Shown one piece after another: positions 20,141 to 30,961 of a DNA stretch of 64,000 nucleotides. Source of the DNA: Triplophysa rosa (lineage: Eukaryota > Chordata > Actinopteri > Cypriniformes > Nemacheilidae); the NCBI RefSeq assembly GCF_024868665.1, contig NC_079891.1, positions 30,545,562-30,609,561 on the forward strand, read 5' to 3'. Each line of letters opens with the position of its first letter. Position 1 is the first letter of the stretch. The notes under the pieces are model-generated. The model did not search any database, had not been told where the DNA came from, and saw only the letters and a program-made list of their open reading frames with translations. The position numbers and the translations under genes were made by a program.

Positions 20141-21511
20141 GAGGTGAAATAAGTATTTGATCCCCTACCAACTAGCAAGAATTCTGGCTCCACAGATTGG
20201 TTATGTGCCTATATGGACCGCAGATTAGTCCTGTCACTTTAAGAAAGTACTCCTAAATCACCTTGTTATGTATATAAAAGATGCCTGCCAACAGAATCTG
20301 TATCTTCCATTCAACCTCTCCACCACCATGGTCCAGACCAAATAGGTTTCAAAGGATGTCAGGGACAAGATTGTAGACCTGCACAAACCTTGAATAGGCT
20401 ACAGACAGAAGCTTGGTGAGAAGGAGACAACTGTTGGTGTGATTATTTGGAAACAGAAGAAATACAAAATAACTATCAAATGCCCTTGTTCTGGAGCTCC
20501 CTGCAATATTTCCCCAATGGGGTAAAGATGATCATGAGAAATGTTAAAGATCAGCCCAGAACTACACGGAAGAAGCTTGTTAATGATTTCAAGACAGTTG
20601 GGAACACAGTTAGCAAGCAAACCATTGGTAACACACTATGCCACAATAGATTGAAATCCTGAAGCACCCGCAAGGTCCTCCTGCCCAAGAAGGCCCGCCT
20701 GGCTCTTCTTAAGTTTGACAATGAACATCAAAATGATTCAGAAAAGGCTTTGGTGAAAGTGCTGGCACTGCTGTGAGACCAAAATTGACTCTTGTGTTTG
20801 GAGGGAGAGAAATGCTGACTATGACCCCAAGAACACCATCCCTACAGAGAAGCACAGTGTTGGAAACATTCTGCTTTAGGGCTTTTTCTCTGCTACAGGT
20901 ATACAGGATGACTTCACCGCATTGAGGGGCTGAGGGACGGGCCCATGTACCGTAAAATCTTGGACGAGAACCTCCTCCCCTTAACTAGGTCACTGAAGAT
21001 GGGTCATGGATGTGCCTTTAACATGACAAAGACCCAAAACATATTGCCAAGACAACCAAAGAGTGGCTTAAGGAGAAGCACATTAAATGTCCTAGCCAGT
21101 CTCTAGACCCTAGTCCTATAGAACCTCTGTGAAGGAGGCTAAAACTCCAATTTGCTGAGCGACATCCAAGAAACCTTAAAGATTGACAGAGGAGTGGACT
21201 AAATGTATCCTGACACATGTGCAAACCTGGTGAACAACTATCAGAAATGTCTGACCTCTGTGCTTGCCAACAAGGGTTTCTCCACCAAGTACAAAGTTAT
21301 TTTTCCTCGGGGATCAAATACTTATTTCACTGACTGAAATGCAAATCAATTTATAACCTTTATATAACAGTTTTTTTTCCATGATTTTCTTTAATATTCT
21401 GTCTCTATCAGTTAAAATAAACCCACCATAAAAATGATAGACCCTTCATTTCTTTGTAAGCAGGCAAACTTACAAAATCAGCAGGGGATCAAATACTTAT
21501 TTCCCTCACTG
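20138..21511. mobile_element. Tc1/mariner-like transposon, inactive
   Basis: The inverted ends share GAAATAAGTATTTGATCCCC (left) and GGGGATCAAATACTTATTTC (right, 21485-21504), ending CTCACTG next to TATATA. An inner copy, GGGGATCAAATACTTATTTC at 21310-21329, gives the double direct-repeat pattern seen in many fish Tc1 elements. The left terminus is decayed and its exact base is uncertain. Confidence 0.85.
20328..21295 (+). pseudogene. Tc1-like transposase pseudogene
   Basis: From the ATG at 20328 the frame meets a stop at codon 6 (AAATAG), then continues SKDVRDKIVDLHKP with another stop. The helix-turn-helix part [20 protein letters not shown] and [12 protein letters not shown] are recognisable. 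The first catalytic Asp region (normally WSDET) is destroyed near 20770. The second Asp region (HDxDPKH) is still readable near 21025. NKGFSTKY near 21268-21291 marks the normal C-terminus. Full-length family members are about 340 residues; this copy has all regions but many stops and frameshifts, so it is dead. Confidence 0.85.
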
Positions 21512-21536
21512 TATATACAGTATATACAGTATATAT
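21512..21536. repeat. Short TATATACAG tandem repeat
   Basis: Two to three TATATACAG units sit between two transposons and may obscure their target duplications. Confidence 0.7.
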
Positions 21537-22383
21537 ATCATCGCTGTTGGGCAGAAACCTCCTATGTCCAAATTTGGTCAATTTCATATTTTTTCACAAA
21601 TCGATGCTATTGGTCAGTCCCCATGTGGGTCTGTTATTTTTACAAATTATTAACCAATCTAAAATGTTGAAAATAGCTTGAGAGCAAATCTCTCAACTCC
21701 ATTGGACACTTCAGCTGTCTGAGAAGTCTCGTAACACCTGTTCTTCACCCCGCGGGAGCTTCTCGGCATTACGTCTCCTGATTGAAAGTTTTTTAGACAA
21801 TAACGAGTGAAAATAGTTAGGTTAGATACATTTGAGTAGGTCTGTTTTGTTAAAAATCGATAGCTGTAATGCTTCGGTGCAGAAGGAAGTCCGTGAGCCA
21901 CGAAGGTAAGTTTGCGAGCAGATTCGGCTAATTTCCGCCTATTAGACAGCCTAGTCAGCTCATCGTTTTTTGTATTACATCACTTATAGTTCTTAAACCT
22001 TTAAAATAGAGTTTAGGAAGATGTATGTAACCACAATCATTAGCTTTCATTAGCTCTTAAAGCCTCGTCTCTTGTCAAAAGGCTCAACGCGACCGCAGAC
22101 TTTGATGAACACTGCTGGCAGCAGCGACGTCTGTGTCCGTACCATTCTTATCAATGACAGCGTAATCTCGTATCTCCCTGCTCCCAAGTTATAAACCTTG
22201 TATCTCATGGTTTTGGGGAAATGTTGTGTTAATGTTGGTACACAACAGTATATGATAGCAATATACGGTATAATACCAACTTTAACGATACAATGTTTAA
22301 TAACTCAAAAAATATGCAGTTTTTTTTACTTCCTGAAAAATAATGGTTTTGGAGATATGAGGATTCCGCCTGACAGCGACGAT
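21537..22383. mobile_element. Inverted-repeat element with a mini first exon
   Basis: ATCATCGCTGTTGGGCAGAA ACCTCCTATGTCCAAATTTGG at the left is mirrored imperfectly by CCGCCTGACAGCGACGAT and the preceding TTTTGGAGATATGAGGATT at the right. Inside, the ATG at 21869 opens about 12 codons (MLRCRRKSVSHE) to a consensus GTAAGT donor at 21906-21911, with CpG-richer DNA around it. I recognise the left half as a repeated fish sequence. The superfamily is not assigned. Confidence 0.6.
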
Positions 22384-22861
22384 ATATAAATAAAACCTAA
22401 GATAAATGTACAAAATTAAATAAACTAAAAATCTAAATAAACCTAAAAAATATTTTTAATATAAAAATGTAAATATAAATATACAAAATCTAAATTAAAT
22501 CAAAGCTTGTTATAGTCACCTTTTGCCTAGATAATTTTTTTAGAAATGTTCTCTTGGCATTTTATCAGCAAGTTTTTTGAGATCTCATGCCACCATGCCT
22601 TTTAAATAATGTTGAAGGAGTTTCCATCTATTCTGAGCTGATATTGGCTGTTCTTTCTTCATTCCTCAGTCAAAGTAATCCTCAAAGACATCTTTATTAT
22701 ATATATTTTGTTGTTGTTTTGTAATGACGTAAAGTTCATTTTTACAGAACTACTGTATAGTTTTGTCTATCTAATTTCAGACATTTAAGCATACACTTTG
22801 TAAGATCAAAACTTTTTAAGATAATGAGAAACACGTCACTTAAAGTGTAATGGCAAAGGTA
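22384..22861. other. No gene seen
   Basis: Very AT-rich DNA. Nothing recognised. Confidence 0.35.
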
Positions 22862-22978
22862 TAAAAACACAAATGAACTCTCACAGTGTATAGATAATCC
22901 ACACTTTGAGAGTGTTGACACTGTAAGAGTTCATTTGACATTTTTTAACACTAGCGATTTTGCTGTGCAGAAAAATAT
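22862..22978. mobile_element. Foldback mini-element, copy 2
   Basis: AAATGAACTCTCACAGTGTA TAGATAATCCACAC and the opposing GACACTGTAAGAGTTCATTT share the stem sequence of the element at 19014-19160 with different base pairs, so the two diverged while both stayed palindromic. Confidence 0.7.
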
Positions 22979-25102
22979 TTTAAGGGGTTACATGCTTTCA
23001 TACGTTAACAATACCACATTAATACAGTAGCTATACAGTTATACTCATTCTTTGCTCATTTCTTTGCTCAAAGTATACAGTAGGTGCATGAGACCCTTCA
23101 AAATATATATGCTCTGAAAAAGAAAACAAAAAACGTATTCCAGGTGCTTACCCATGCAACACGTTATTTTTCAGCTTTGTTCAAAAGGCATTATTTCTAC
23201 CTGCTGTTATAAAGAAACTGAATGGATGAAAACTCACAGAAAGAGGAAATGACTCTTTACTTCATATACCCTGGTAATGAAAGGGAAATGAGAATCTACA
23301 CATCGCCATTTCTCCTATCAGCCTGTCCATCTCTGTCACCATCTGTGTTTGTGTCTGGAAACATCCCCATTCTACACAAACCCTCCACACTAAGCTGGGA
23401 ATGGATTGTTTGCCAGAGGATGCTCCTTAAAAACCTGCTCTTCCTGTCGCTATGACAACAACAAAACAAGCGGCCAACCAAAATTCACTATGTTCAAAAA
23501 CTCTGTCTCTGATGGCTAACAGACCACATCTCCTCTCTTAACTGAAGGATTAAAGTGAGCTGACAGAAATGTGGACGGTAAATGCTGTCTTCATTTCTCA
23601 CAAAGCTGGGGGTTTGGGCCACTAAAATTCAGCTCAACAGAATTTATACAGTCTAACCTTACTCACCTGTGTGGTTTCTATGATTCTCCTCTACTACTGC
23701 AGTATGTTCAACAATAGTGTTTAAACCCTGTAAATATACAGACAGGTGCATATTGATCATGAGCCTATCACCGGTTGAACATCATCAAATGAACATAACC
23801 GCTGCTGCTATGACCCATAACAAGAGCGATCCTTCTGGTTCAAAAAATGTCAATGATCTGTAACCTTGCTCAGCTCTTTTTTCTCAATGGCTTGATACTC
23901 TAACCAGAACAAGAGTTCACCTTTATCCCAGGTCTTTGACAGGCTTACCGCAACTGAACTGGCAAGAGCGGCCGTGTGACAGTGAATCAATACTAATCAA
24001 TTCCTCAGTCTGTTAGGTAATAACAAGCTAAGGAGGCACTTTGAGAAATATGGCTTTCAGACCTCTTTAATTTGTCATAATACAAGAGAGGAAAAACTAA
24101 ACAAGATTATCCGTTCCTGAGTCCCTAATTATGGTCTTCTAGAGACAGGAAGGCTGGGTAATTTAAAGGGGCAGCGCTCGGAGTCTCTGGTCAGGTGAAT
24201 CCAATTCGGAAATTGCTCTGTAGGTAATTGGATTCTAAACTTGCCCAGCTCAGGTGTATTTGTACATTTAATCTAGAAAATGTGATCTTATCTGATAGAA
24301 GAAGAGAGTGAGGAAGGTCTTTAGGTGCGTTCAGAATGAAGTACAAGCTTGCTCAATTCGGCTCTATAAAACTACTTTAATACAGTGAATTAGAAAATGA
24401 TCAAAACATTACAGCATTATTCCACGATAATGGATTCAAGCAGTAACATGCTGTAGTACATCACACATTATTTGTCACACGATTTATCATTTCAAGGATT
24501 TTTTTTGCCTTTGTCATCTAATGTAGTTGAAAAATGTCTTAACATTTGGAAGTTTGGTAGAACAATGATTAATGAAAGTTAAAAAATAGCATGTCACAGC
24601 TTTCACTTTAAGTTTATTTGTATTTGCATTTATTTAATAGGATTATCCTCTATTTATTAGGATTAACAAGATAAATCATCTTGTTTTCGAGGGGGTCCCA
24701 AGCTGCATCATACATAAACACGACATAATAACAAAAACAAATGTCAACCAAACAACAAACACAAATACCCCCTCTACGAGACAATCTTACAGGTCGCCAT
24801 CCAAGGAATTCGGATAAACTTGTAATCCCAAAATGTCGAAGAGAGAAATATAAGAAATCACCAATTCCTTATATATGTGTAAATTATGGATTTTATGGGA
24901 TTTTTTAGCATTTTAATTGTATAATTTAGAGTATTAATGTGTATATTGTTAATATGTATTGTTGTACTTTTCAAACTATTCTTAGTGATGCAAAATAATT
25001 CAGTGTTTTTTATGACAACTGTCCTTTAAAACCCGTAACACTGCTGAATGGTAATAAACTTGAACATAAACAATTATGCATGAAAATTGATAACACCACA
25101 AA
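22979..25102. other. Long stretch without recognised gene or repeat
   Basis: About 2.1 kb of mixed composition. Open frames are all under 80 codons. It could hold conserved non-coding DNA, but the sequence alone does not show this. Confidence 0.35.
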
Positions 25103-25107
25103 GAATA

Positions 25108-25358
25108 TGTCACGGTCCACTGTCTGCCCTCATTCACCACCGGACTATACTTCCCATAATCCCCTGCAACACCACACCATCTTTGATTACTCCTGCACCT
25201 GAGACCCATGATTACGCTCCACCTGAACCTCATCCCGATGGACACTATATATGCCTTGTGTTTTGTTGTGTCTGTTGTCAGATCTACTCGTCTTATGTGT
25301 TTCGTTAAGTGCTGACACAGTTGTTATCTGCTTACCTGTGCATTACTTGCCTGCTTAG
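25108..25358 (+). repeat. 5' LTR, 3' part missing
   Basis: It matches the 3' LTR from TGTCACGG through GTTATCTGCTTACCTGTG. It then departs near 25358 before the poly(A)-signal region and the terminal GGTGACA. No primer-binding site can be placed. A deletion has removed the LTR end and leader start. Confidence 0.8.
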
Positions 25359-25471
25359 AGCCATCGCCATCAGGAGCGACTGAGTCGAGGATTGCCCTGG
25401 AGCCAGAGCCTCACTGCACATCCGACCAGGTGCGAGAGCTGGCTACATAGTGCACGACGCTGGATAAAACA

Positions 25472-25912
25472 ATGGAGAACGAGGGCACGGAGGAAAGCCC
25501 CACCCACTGCACCATTGCTGAGGGTGAGGTTACACAGGACTCGTGGGAAAATTTAGTGACTGTTTGCCCTGATCTGCCTGTCTGCCCTCATCTGCTTGTC
25601 TGTCCTGAACTGTCTGTCTGCCCTGCTACCTCTACGGAGGTAGTTCCTCTGCCCTTGGCGTTCCTGATTCTGGGAGTCGCAATATGGTGTGTGGGCAGCG
25701 CACACTATCCTATCCCAGAACCCCCAAGAAAGCCTGAACTCCCACCCAGCCTCCCTCTCCCACCTCCTCATCCCCTGTTAGCAGCACCACTTCAGCCGTT
25801 GCATCCTGCCAGTCCCTCAGCCAACCATCGGTGGTATGGGATTGCCATGGGGCTGCCAGTCTCCATCAGCTTCGTGGCTGGAGGATCCCTCTTCTCCGTC
25901 TTCAGCCTTTGA
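25472..25912 (+). CDS. LTR-element ORF: Cys-Pro repeats, membrane segment, Pro-rich
   Basis: The 146-codon frame starts at a good context (AAACAATGG). Residues 1-30 are acidic (MENEGTEESP...). Residues about 31-54 hold four repeats of the form VCPxL(P/L/S). Residues about 57-77 are a hydrophobic segment (VPLPLAFLILGVAIWCVGSA) that could span a membrane. After it the chain is very proline-rich (PEPPRKPELPPSLPLPPPHP) and then closes at a stop. It is the only sizeable intact frame of the LTR element. I recall similar predicted proteins from carp-like fish, always repetitive, with no assigned function. The proline-rich reading appears to continue in other frames to about 26510, so this copy may be shortened by a frameshift. 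The role in the element is unknown. Confidence 0.6.
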   Translation: MENEGTEESPTHCTIAEGEVTQDSWENLVTVCPDLPVCPHLLVCPELSVCPATSTEVVPLPLAFLILGVAIWCVGSAHYPIPEPPRKPELPPSLPLPPPHPLLAAPLQPLHPASPSANHRWYGIAMGLPVSISFVAGGSLFSVFSL

Positions 25913-26516
25913 GTCCCCAACTCCGTCTCGGCCCATCAACCCCGTGGCTCCACCTCGGCTCCCTCATCTCCATTGCCCAGTTGTCCACCAGCTTCACCGG
26001 GCTCCCTCGTTCCGCCTTGGTCGGTCGTCGAACCACCATCGCCTCTGGACTCCACTCATCTGGCTGTGCCTCGTCGCTCTGTTGGGCGCCACCTCCTTCC
26101 AGCTACACCTTGGTCCTCAGTCGCTCCTGCTCCACCGCGGACTACCGGATCTCTGTCTCCGCCTTGGTCCCCTGAGCCGTTGGTTCCACCCTGGCCCTCT
26201 GATCCTCGCCGTCACCCTGGCTCATCGGCTCTCCGTCTCAGGCTCCACCTCCACCTGCGTCACCTCCGTCGGTTGGCACCCTGAAGTCATCAGCCTCTCC
26301 TCCTCCCTCTATTGGCTCCTCCGTAGGTCGCTATCCTGGCTGTGGCATGGGTTCCACCTGGCTCCGGCTCCCTTCTGTCTCCACCCTGGCTCCTTCCACT
26401 GTCATCACCACATTGGTTCATCTTGTCATCTGCCTGCCTTCACCACCTGTTGTCACGTGATGTCCGACCTCCTCCTGAACCCCCACCCACCCTCCTCTGG
26501 ATCCGTTACAGCGTGA
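25913..26516 (+). pseudogene. Decayed proline-rich continuation
   Basis: Proline/serine/tryptophan-rich frames alternate here: PPWSVVEPPSPLDSTHLAVP at 25973-26284, then MAWVPPGSGSLLSPPWLLPL and VRPPPEPPPTLL after 26342. They look like one original C-terminal region broken by frameshifts. Several frames are open because the DNA is C/T-rich, so open length alone is weak evidence. Confidence 0.5.
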
Positions 26517-26530
26517 GGTCGCGCCTATTC

Positions 26531-26544
26531 GGGAGGGGGTGTAC
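26531..26544 (+). promoter_or_regulatory. Polypurine tract of the LTR element
   Basis: GGGAGGGGGTGTAC lies directly before the 3' LTR start TGTCACGG, the expected place for the plus-strand primer. Confidence 0.7.
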
Positions 26545-27267
26545 TGTCACGGTCCACTGTCTGCCCTCATTCACCACCGGACTACACTTCCCATAATCCC
26601 CTGCACACCACACCATCTTTGATTGCACCCGCACATGAGACCCATGATTACACTCCACCTGAACCTCATCCCGATGAATACTATATGCCTTGTGTTTTGT
26701 TGTGTTTGTTGTCAGGTCTACTCGTCTTATGTGTTTCGTTTAGTGCTGACGCAGTTGTTATCTGTTTACCTGTGGATCACTTACCGTGTTTACCTGTGGA
26801 TTACTTACCTGCATACCTGTGGATTACTTAACACACCCCTGGTCGTTCTTTTAGGTCTTCAGGCCAAGACCTATTAGTTATTTCCAGAACACGTCTTAAG
26901 ACTAAAGGTGATTGTGCATTCTGTGTGGTAGCTCCACGGCTCTGGAATTCTCTTTAATGTTGAGAACTATGGATTCTGTGGAGTCTTTTAAAAACATCTA
27001 AAAACACATCTTTTTGGTCAAGCTTTTAATTAACGATATGGTTCTCCTGTTTGTATTAGTGAGATTGTATTTTATTAACATAGTAATGCATATGTATTTT
27101 ATTGTAAAGCACTTTGTGACTCCTCCTCGTCTGTGAAAAGTGCTGTATAAATAAATTTTACTTACTTAACCTGTTTACCTGTAGCTTTATTACCTGTCGA
27201 CATTCATTAAAACTGTTACAAGGTATTTGTGGTGTGGCTCGTCTTGTATCGAGTAGGAGTGGTGACA
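26545..27267 (+). repeat. 3' LTR interrupted by an L2 tail
   Basis: Begins TGTCACGGTCCACTG and contains a three-fold TACCTGTGGATTACTTAC repeat (about 26768-26830). It is interrupted at 26833-27161, then resumes CCTGTTTACCTGTAGC with CATTAAAACTG (poly(A)-signal-like) and ends GGTGACA. Removing the insert leaves an LTR of about 385 bp. Confidence 0.8.
26833..27161 (+). mobile_element. L2-type LINE 3' fragment inserted in the LTR
   Basis: GATTGTGCATTCTGTGTGGT AGCTCCACGGCTCTGGAATTC encodes GDCAFCVVAPRLWNS, the conserved C-terminal segment of L2-clade ORF2. The 3' end AGCACTTTGTGAC, GTGCTGTATAAATAAATTTTA is the usual L2 tail. It is flanked by TTACTTAAC at 26824-26832 and 27162-27170, a 9-bp target duplication. 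Strongly 5'-truncated. Confidence 0.8.
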
Positions 27268-27272
27268 GAATA

Positions 27273-28241
27273 ACCCTACAAAAGTACCACAATAATACCA
27301 ATTGATGGATTTAATTGTAAATAAACATTAATAATAAAAATAGTAATAATAAATCAAGATAAACATGAACAGTGACAGATTCAACATTAACATTTACAGT
27401 ACAAAATGTGATGTGTATGTGTTTTTTTTGTCAAATGGAAGGACAACTTGAGTCCATTGCATTGTGGGATAAAATTAAATTTGTAGCAAATTGCTCATTT
27501 TATCAAATGTAGTAGGTATGGGTATGTCTGGGTATGTATACGAAAAATAGCATACTGTACACATACTGTACATAAAATATACTATATACTACACTATGTG
27601 AAATAATTTTAACAGACGTTCCACAGTTTTAACCATTGCTTTCTCTGAAATGCTTTACAGTTCACAATAAACATGAGTTAAAAGTGACCGTTCCGCCATG
27701 AATATCTTCTGCATGAGGCAGGGCCGATGGGAAAGGGTCCCATCAAGTCTCTCCTTCGCGGTCGAGAAGTTTTAACCACCAATGAAGTGGGGCAGTGCGG
27801 TTGCATTAATCAAAGCAAAAGGTCAGCAGAACAAGCCAATTTGCAGACAGCTCAACTAGAGCTCTCAGGAGAAACAGATAGCCTACATCCCTCTTTCTCT
27901 CGAAAACCCACAGAGCTGAACGAATAAGTAAAGACTGACTTTGGCCTGTCGGTAAATCTGCTCTTTTGGCACAGCTGAGTAATGCACAAGCTTTTTTGTC
28001 CAGTGTCTTAACCTGTGACTCATTTCAGAGATGTTGTTCTGACCGTGTTTCACTCAAATCTGCTTTGTTTATCATTAGTTTAAGTGCTATACCATCTGAA
28101 CAAATTCAGAAAATTAAAAACAACGGAACAATAAATTAGATGCTTCTGGCAAAATCCTCATCTGCTGATCTGGCTAGGTTCAGACTTCAGTATGGGGCTC
28201 TTGAACATCATTTCAAGAAAATGGCTGGGAAGTTTTATTTC
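27273..28241. other. No gene seen
   Basis: Plain DNA. A patch rich in GTATGGGTATG and TACTGTACA motifs (27510-27600) is partly palindromic. The 66-codon frame at 27727-27927 has no domain. Confidence 0.35.
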
Positions 28242-28242
28242 T

Positions 28243-28277
<35 letters not shown>
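28242..28277. repeat. (AATC)n microsatellite
   Basis: About nine AATC units. Confidence 0.95.
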
Positions 28278-28280
<3 letters not shown>

Positions 28281-28341
28281 AAAAAACCCAGCTGGTAGTC
28301 CTAAAGAAAAGGAAGCATGTGCCATTTAAACAAAAAACTTC

Positions 28342-28881
28342 TGTCATGGTTCTGCCCCATCTTGTCTTGCTTTTCTTGATCTTGTGGCAGAGCCATGGCA
28401 GAACCTCTTGTTTAATGTGGAGAGAAGCATTTTGGCCCACTTGGCCTTCCACATGCTCTCTCCAGGTCTCGTCATTGTTCCTGCCCTCTTGTTTCCTCAT
28501 TAGTGCTCGTTATTAGTTCATGCCCCGCACCTGTCCCCTCTTGATTTGGTACCTTATAATAATGCCCCTTTGTTCTCTGTCCTGTGCTGGTTCAATGTGT
28601 TATCTGTCATTTGTTTCATGTGGTGAGTTTTTGTCTTTAGTCAGTGTAGTCTAGTCCAGTTATTTGTATTGAATGTCAATGGTTATCTCAGTCTAGTCTA
28701 GTCTAGTCTAGTCTAGTCTAGTCTAGTCTAGTCTAGTTAGTCTCTTCCTGTCATGTTTATATCTTTGTTCTTGTTTTACCCCCTCGTGGGTTTTTGTTTT
28801 GTTAATTATTTATTAAAGTCTTGTTAACCCCTTACCCGCTGTCTGCACCTCTGTCCTTGTCTCACCACCACGCTCATGACA
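28342..28881 (+). mobile_element. Probable solo LTR (gypsy-type)
   Basis: Starts TGTCATGGTTCTGCC and ends CGCTCATGACA, giving TGTCATG/CATGACA inverted ends. A TATA-like CCTTATAATAATG (28551-28563) and a poly(A)-signal-like ATTATTTATTAAAG (28805-28818) lie in the expected order. No internal region or second LTR is adjacent, and I find no matching flanking duplication. Confidence 0.65.
28690..28738. repeat. (GTCTA)n pentanucleotide repeat inside the LTR
   Basis: Nine to ten perfect GTCTA units have expanded within the solo LTR. Confidence 0.95.
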
Positions 28882-28988
28882 CTGTACCCCTTCACTTCCA
28901 TATGGACACAAAACCAATGCAATACCCCTGTTGTTTGGTTACCAACATTCTTTAAAATGTCTTCTTTTGGGGTGAACTATCCCTTTAA
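28882..28988. mobile_element. Angel-like right-half fragment
   Basis: ACTTCCATATGGACACAAAA CCAATGC, GGTTACCAACATTCTTTAAA and GGTGAACTATCCCTTTAA are present. The left half is absent, so it directly abuts the LTR. Confidence 0.8.
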
Positions 28989-30573
28989 GGAGAATAAAAG
29001 TAGTCCATACAACGTGCAAAACTGTCTTCTGCTACCACATATTCAAACTTATTCACACATATTTATGTTAGATCTGAGACCAGGATAAATGGCATTTGAC
29101 ATCAATGATTTAAAACCTGGTGCAATGCATCCTCTCGCACCAAGTTTGAGTAGATAAGGAAACCATCCTTTCAAATAAACAAACTTTATCTCTGACCAGA
29201 ATAACGTCGAAGTTAAACACCCATATATGGCATGTTCTCATGCGCAATAAACAAAATAGCAATTCTAACTTGTGGTTGGTCCTAAATTACAAACTGCAAT
29301 AAAGTGTGGAGCTCTAAGCTGTTTAGAAAAGCCAATCAAACCAGATTAAAAAGTTCCACCATTGTTTGTTTTTCAGACTGTTCTGTCTCATTTTGCTAAA
29401 ACACCAACACATCTACAGCTCCGGGCTGCAAAATACAAACATTTATTTCATGTTCAGTTCCAGCAGACACATTCTGGCAAATGCGCCACTTTCAACATAC
29501 ACAAACATAATATTTATTTGTTTCACATAGTACAAAAGTGACTCCCTCCCTTCACCAGAAAAAAATGCACAACGAAAGAGATGTTGATTTAAACGAAGAG
29601 AGCTGTTTAAAAATTCTACAAACACGAACCAGCTGGCATAAATGACAACAACCAGATTGTATATTTTACATCTTTATTGCTCAATAAAACACTGCGGCAC
29701 GTTCTGGAGATAAAGTCTATCATGCATAAAATGCCATCCAGTCTTTATAATTCAAACACAATGCCTTCCTTCAGACGGCTCCTGCCTCCTAAAGCTTGCC
29801 CCCAGTTTACCTCGCGCTATAAACAGGCACGAACGGCTACCCGACACGACCCCGTGCAAATGTAGCTGCCTTTCCTTTAGAATCACTTCAATGGACCTAT
29901 CGGCCCAATTGTGTATCTCTTTTCCTCCAGCGAGCAGGCATAATGACACATTTGATTGCTTATTTAACTAAGCTTCGATTACATTTAAGAGGTGATCTGA
30001 AACACACAAAAACTAAGAAAACAGAGATAAGACTTATTTGCACTTTGTATGCGCAACAGGCGTAGGTTGTGGCCTAAGGCAGAATTACGAAAGACTGTGG
30101 AAAGAGGCTTTCGTTCTGTATGATGCAAAGGTGTCAGGATGGTGAAAAATATGCTGTTATATATATAGTTCCCTCTACTACCCAGAAAAATGAAATTCCC
30201 AATGAACTGTCACAACCTCTTTTCTGCGGGTCTCAGAATAGGCCAATTTACACAGCCTGGGGTGGCAGTTCTGATGGGTGGAGGCCTGAAAAGCTCTTGC
30301 TCTATCTTATAAGCTAAAATTCCACTCATCCAATTTTTTGCTTGTCATCTGAAATCAGGTCTAAAGTGATCGATGGACAGGCCACGACGTATGGGCGATG
30401 ATATTTGTTTTGGATTCTAGTATTAGGTCTCAAAGAAATCTCCATTAGGAGAGATTACCCTGGGATGAACGCTCCTGCATCAAATCACTTTCCCTCTGTT
30501 CTGTGGTTTTATGAGGCACATATAAATCCCAGCTGGTGGCATTGCCAAAGTACAATTACTTTACACTGACATG
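28989..30573. other. No gene seen
   Basis: About 1.6 kb of plain DNA, with no repeat family or exon recognised. Confidence 0.35.
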
Positions 30574-30961
30574 TTAATGGTGCTGTGTGTAATTTTTCTG
30601 AGGATCTATTGACAGAAATGCAATATAATACACATAATGTCTATAGAGGTGTATAAAGACCTTACATAATGAAGCTTTATGTTTTTATTACCTTAGAATG
30701 AGCTAATTCTATCTACACACACCACAGGTCCTCTTAAATGGAATTCGCCATGTTGTTTCTATCCATAAACGGACAAACTGCTCTACAGAGCGCGTTTCGT
30801 AAATACTTTATCTACTTCAGCAAAGAAGCGAAAACGTGACGATATCTTAGTTCTGTGTCAGCCTCCGTAGTGCTTTGAAAGGGATGGGTGGAGTTAGCCG
30901 TTGGTTGCAATTCACAACCTCACCACTAGATGCTGCTAAATGTCATACACTTGACCTTTAA
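30574..30961. mobile_element. TTAA-flanked miniature element
   Basis: TTAATGGTGCTGTGTGTAAT at the left and CTTGACCTTTAA at the right bracket the element. Interior blocks include ATCTATTGACAGAAATGCAA, GGTGTATAAAGACCTTACAT, CGGACAAACTGCTCTACAGA and CAACCTCACCACTAGATGC. I recognise it as a common cyprinid non-coding element. TTAA is its target duplication. Confidence 0.8.

Larger units (their letters stand above)
25103..27272 (+). mobile_element. Non-autonomous LTR retrotransposon with nested L2
   Basis: The unit begins TGTCACGGTCCACTGTCTGC (25108) and ends GGAGTGGTGACA (27267), with the 5-bp target duplication GAATA at 25103-25107 and 27268-27272. About 250 bp of the 5' LTR is directly repeated from 26545. 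A polypurine tract precedes the 3' LTR. No gag, protease, reverse transcriptase or integrase is present; the interior is one membrane/proline-rich frame plus its decayed continuation. It must have been moved by another element's enzymes, probably Ty3/gypsy-like given the 5-bp duplication and LTR ends. Confidence 0.85.

Noticed and set aside
25553..25771. Charged minus-strand frame opposite the LTR ORF
   Set aside because: It is the mirror of the proline-rich coding strand, with no independent support.
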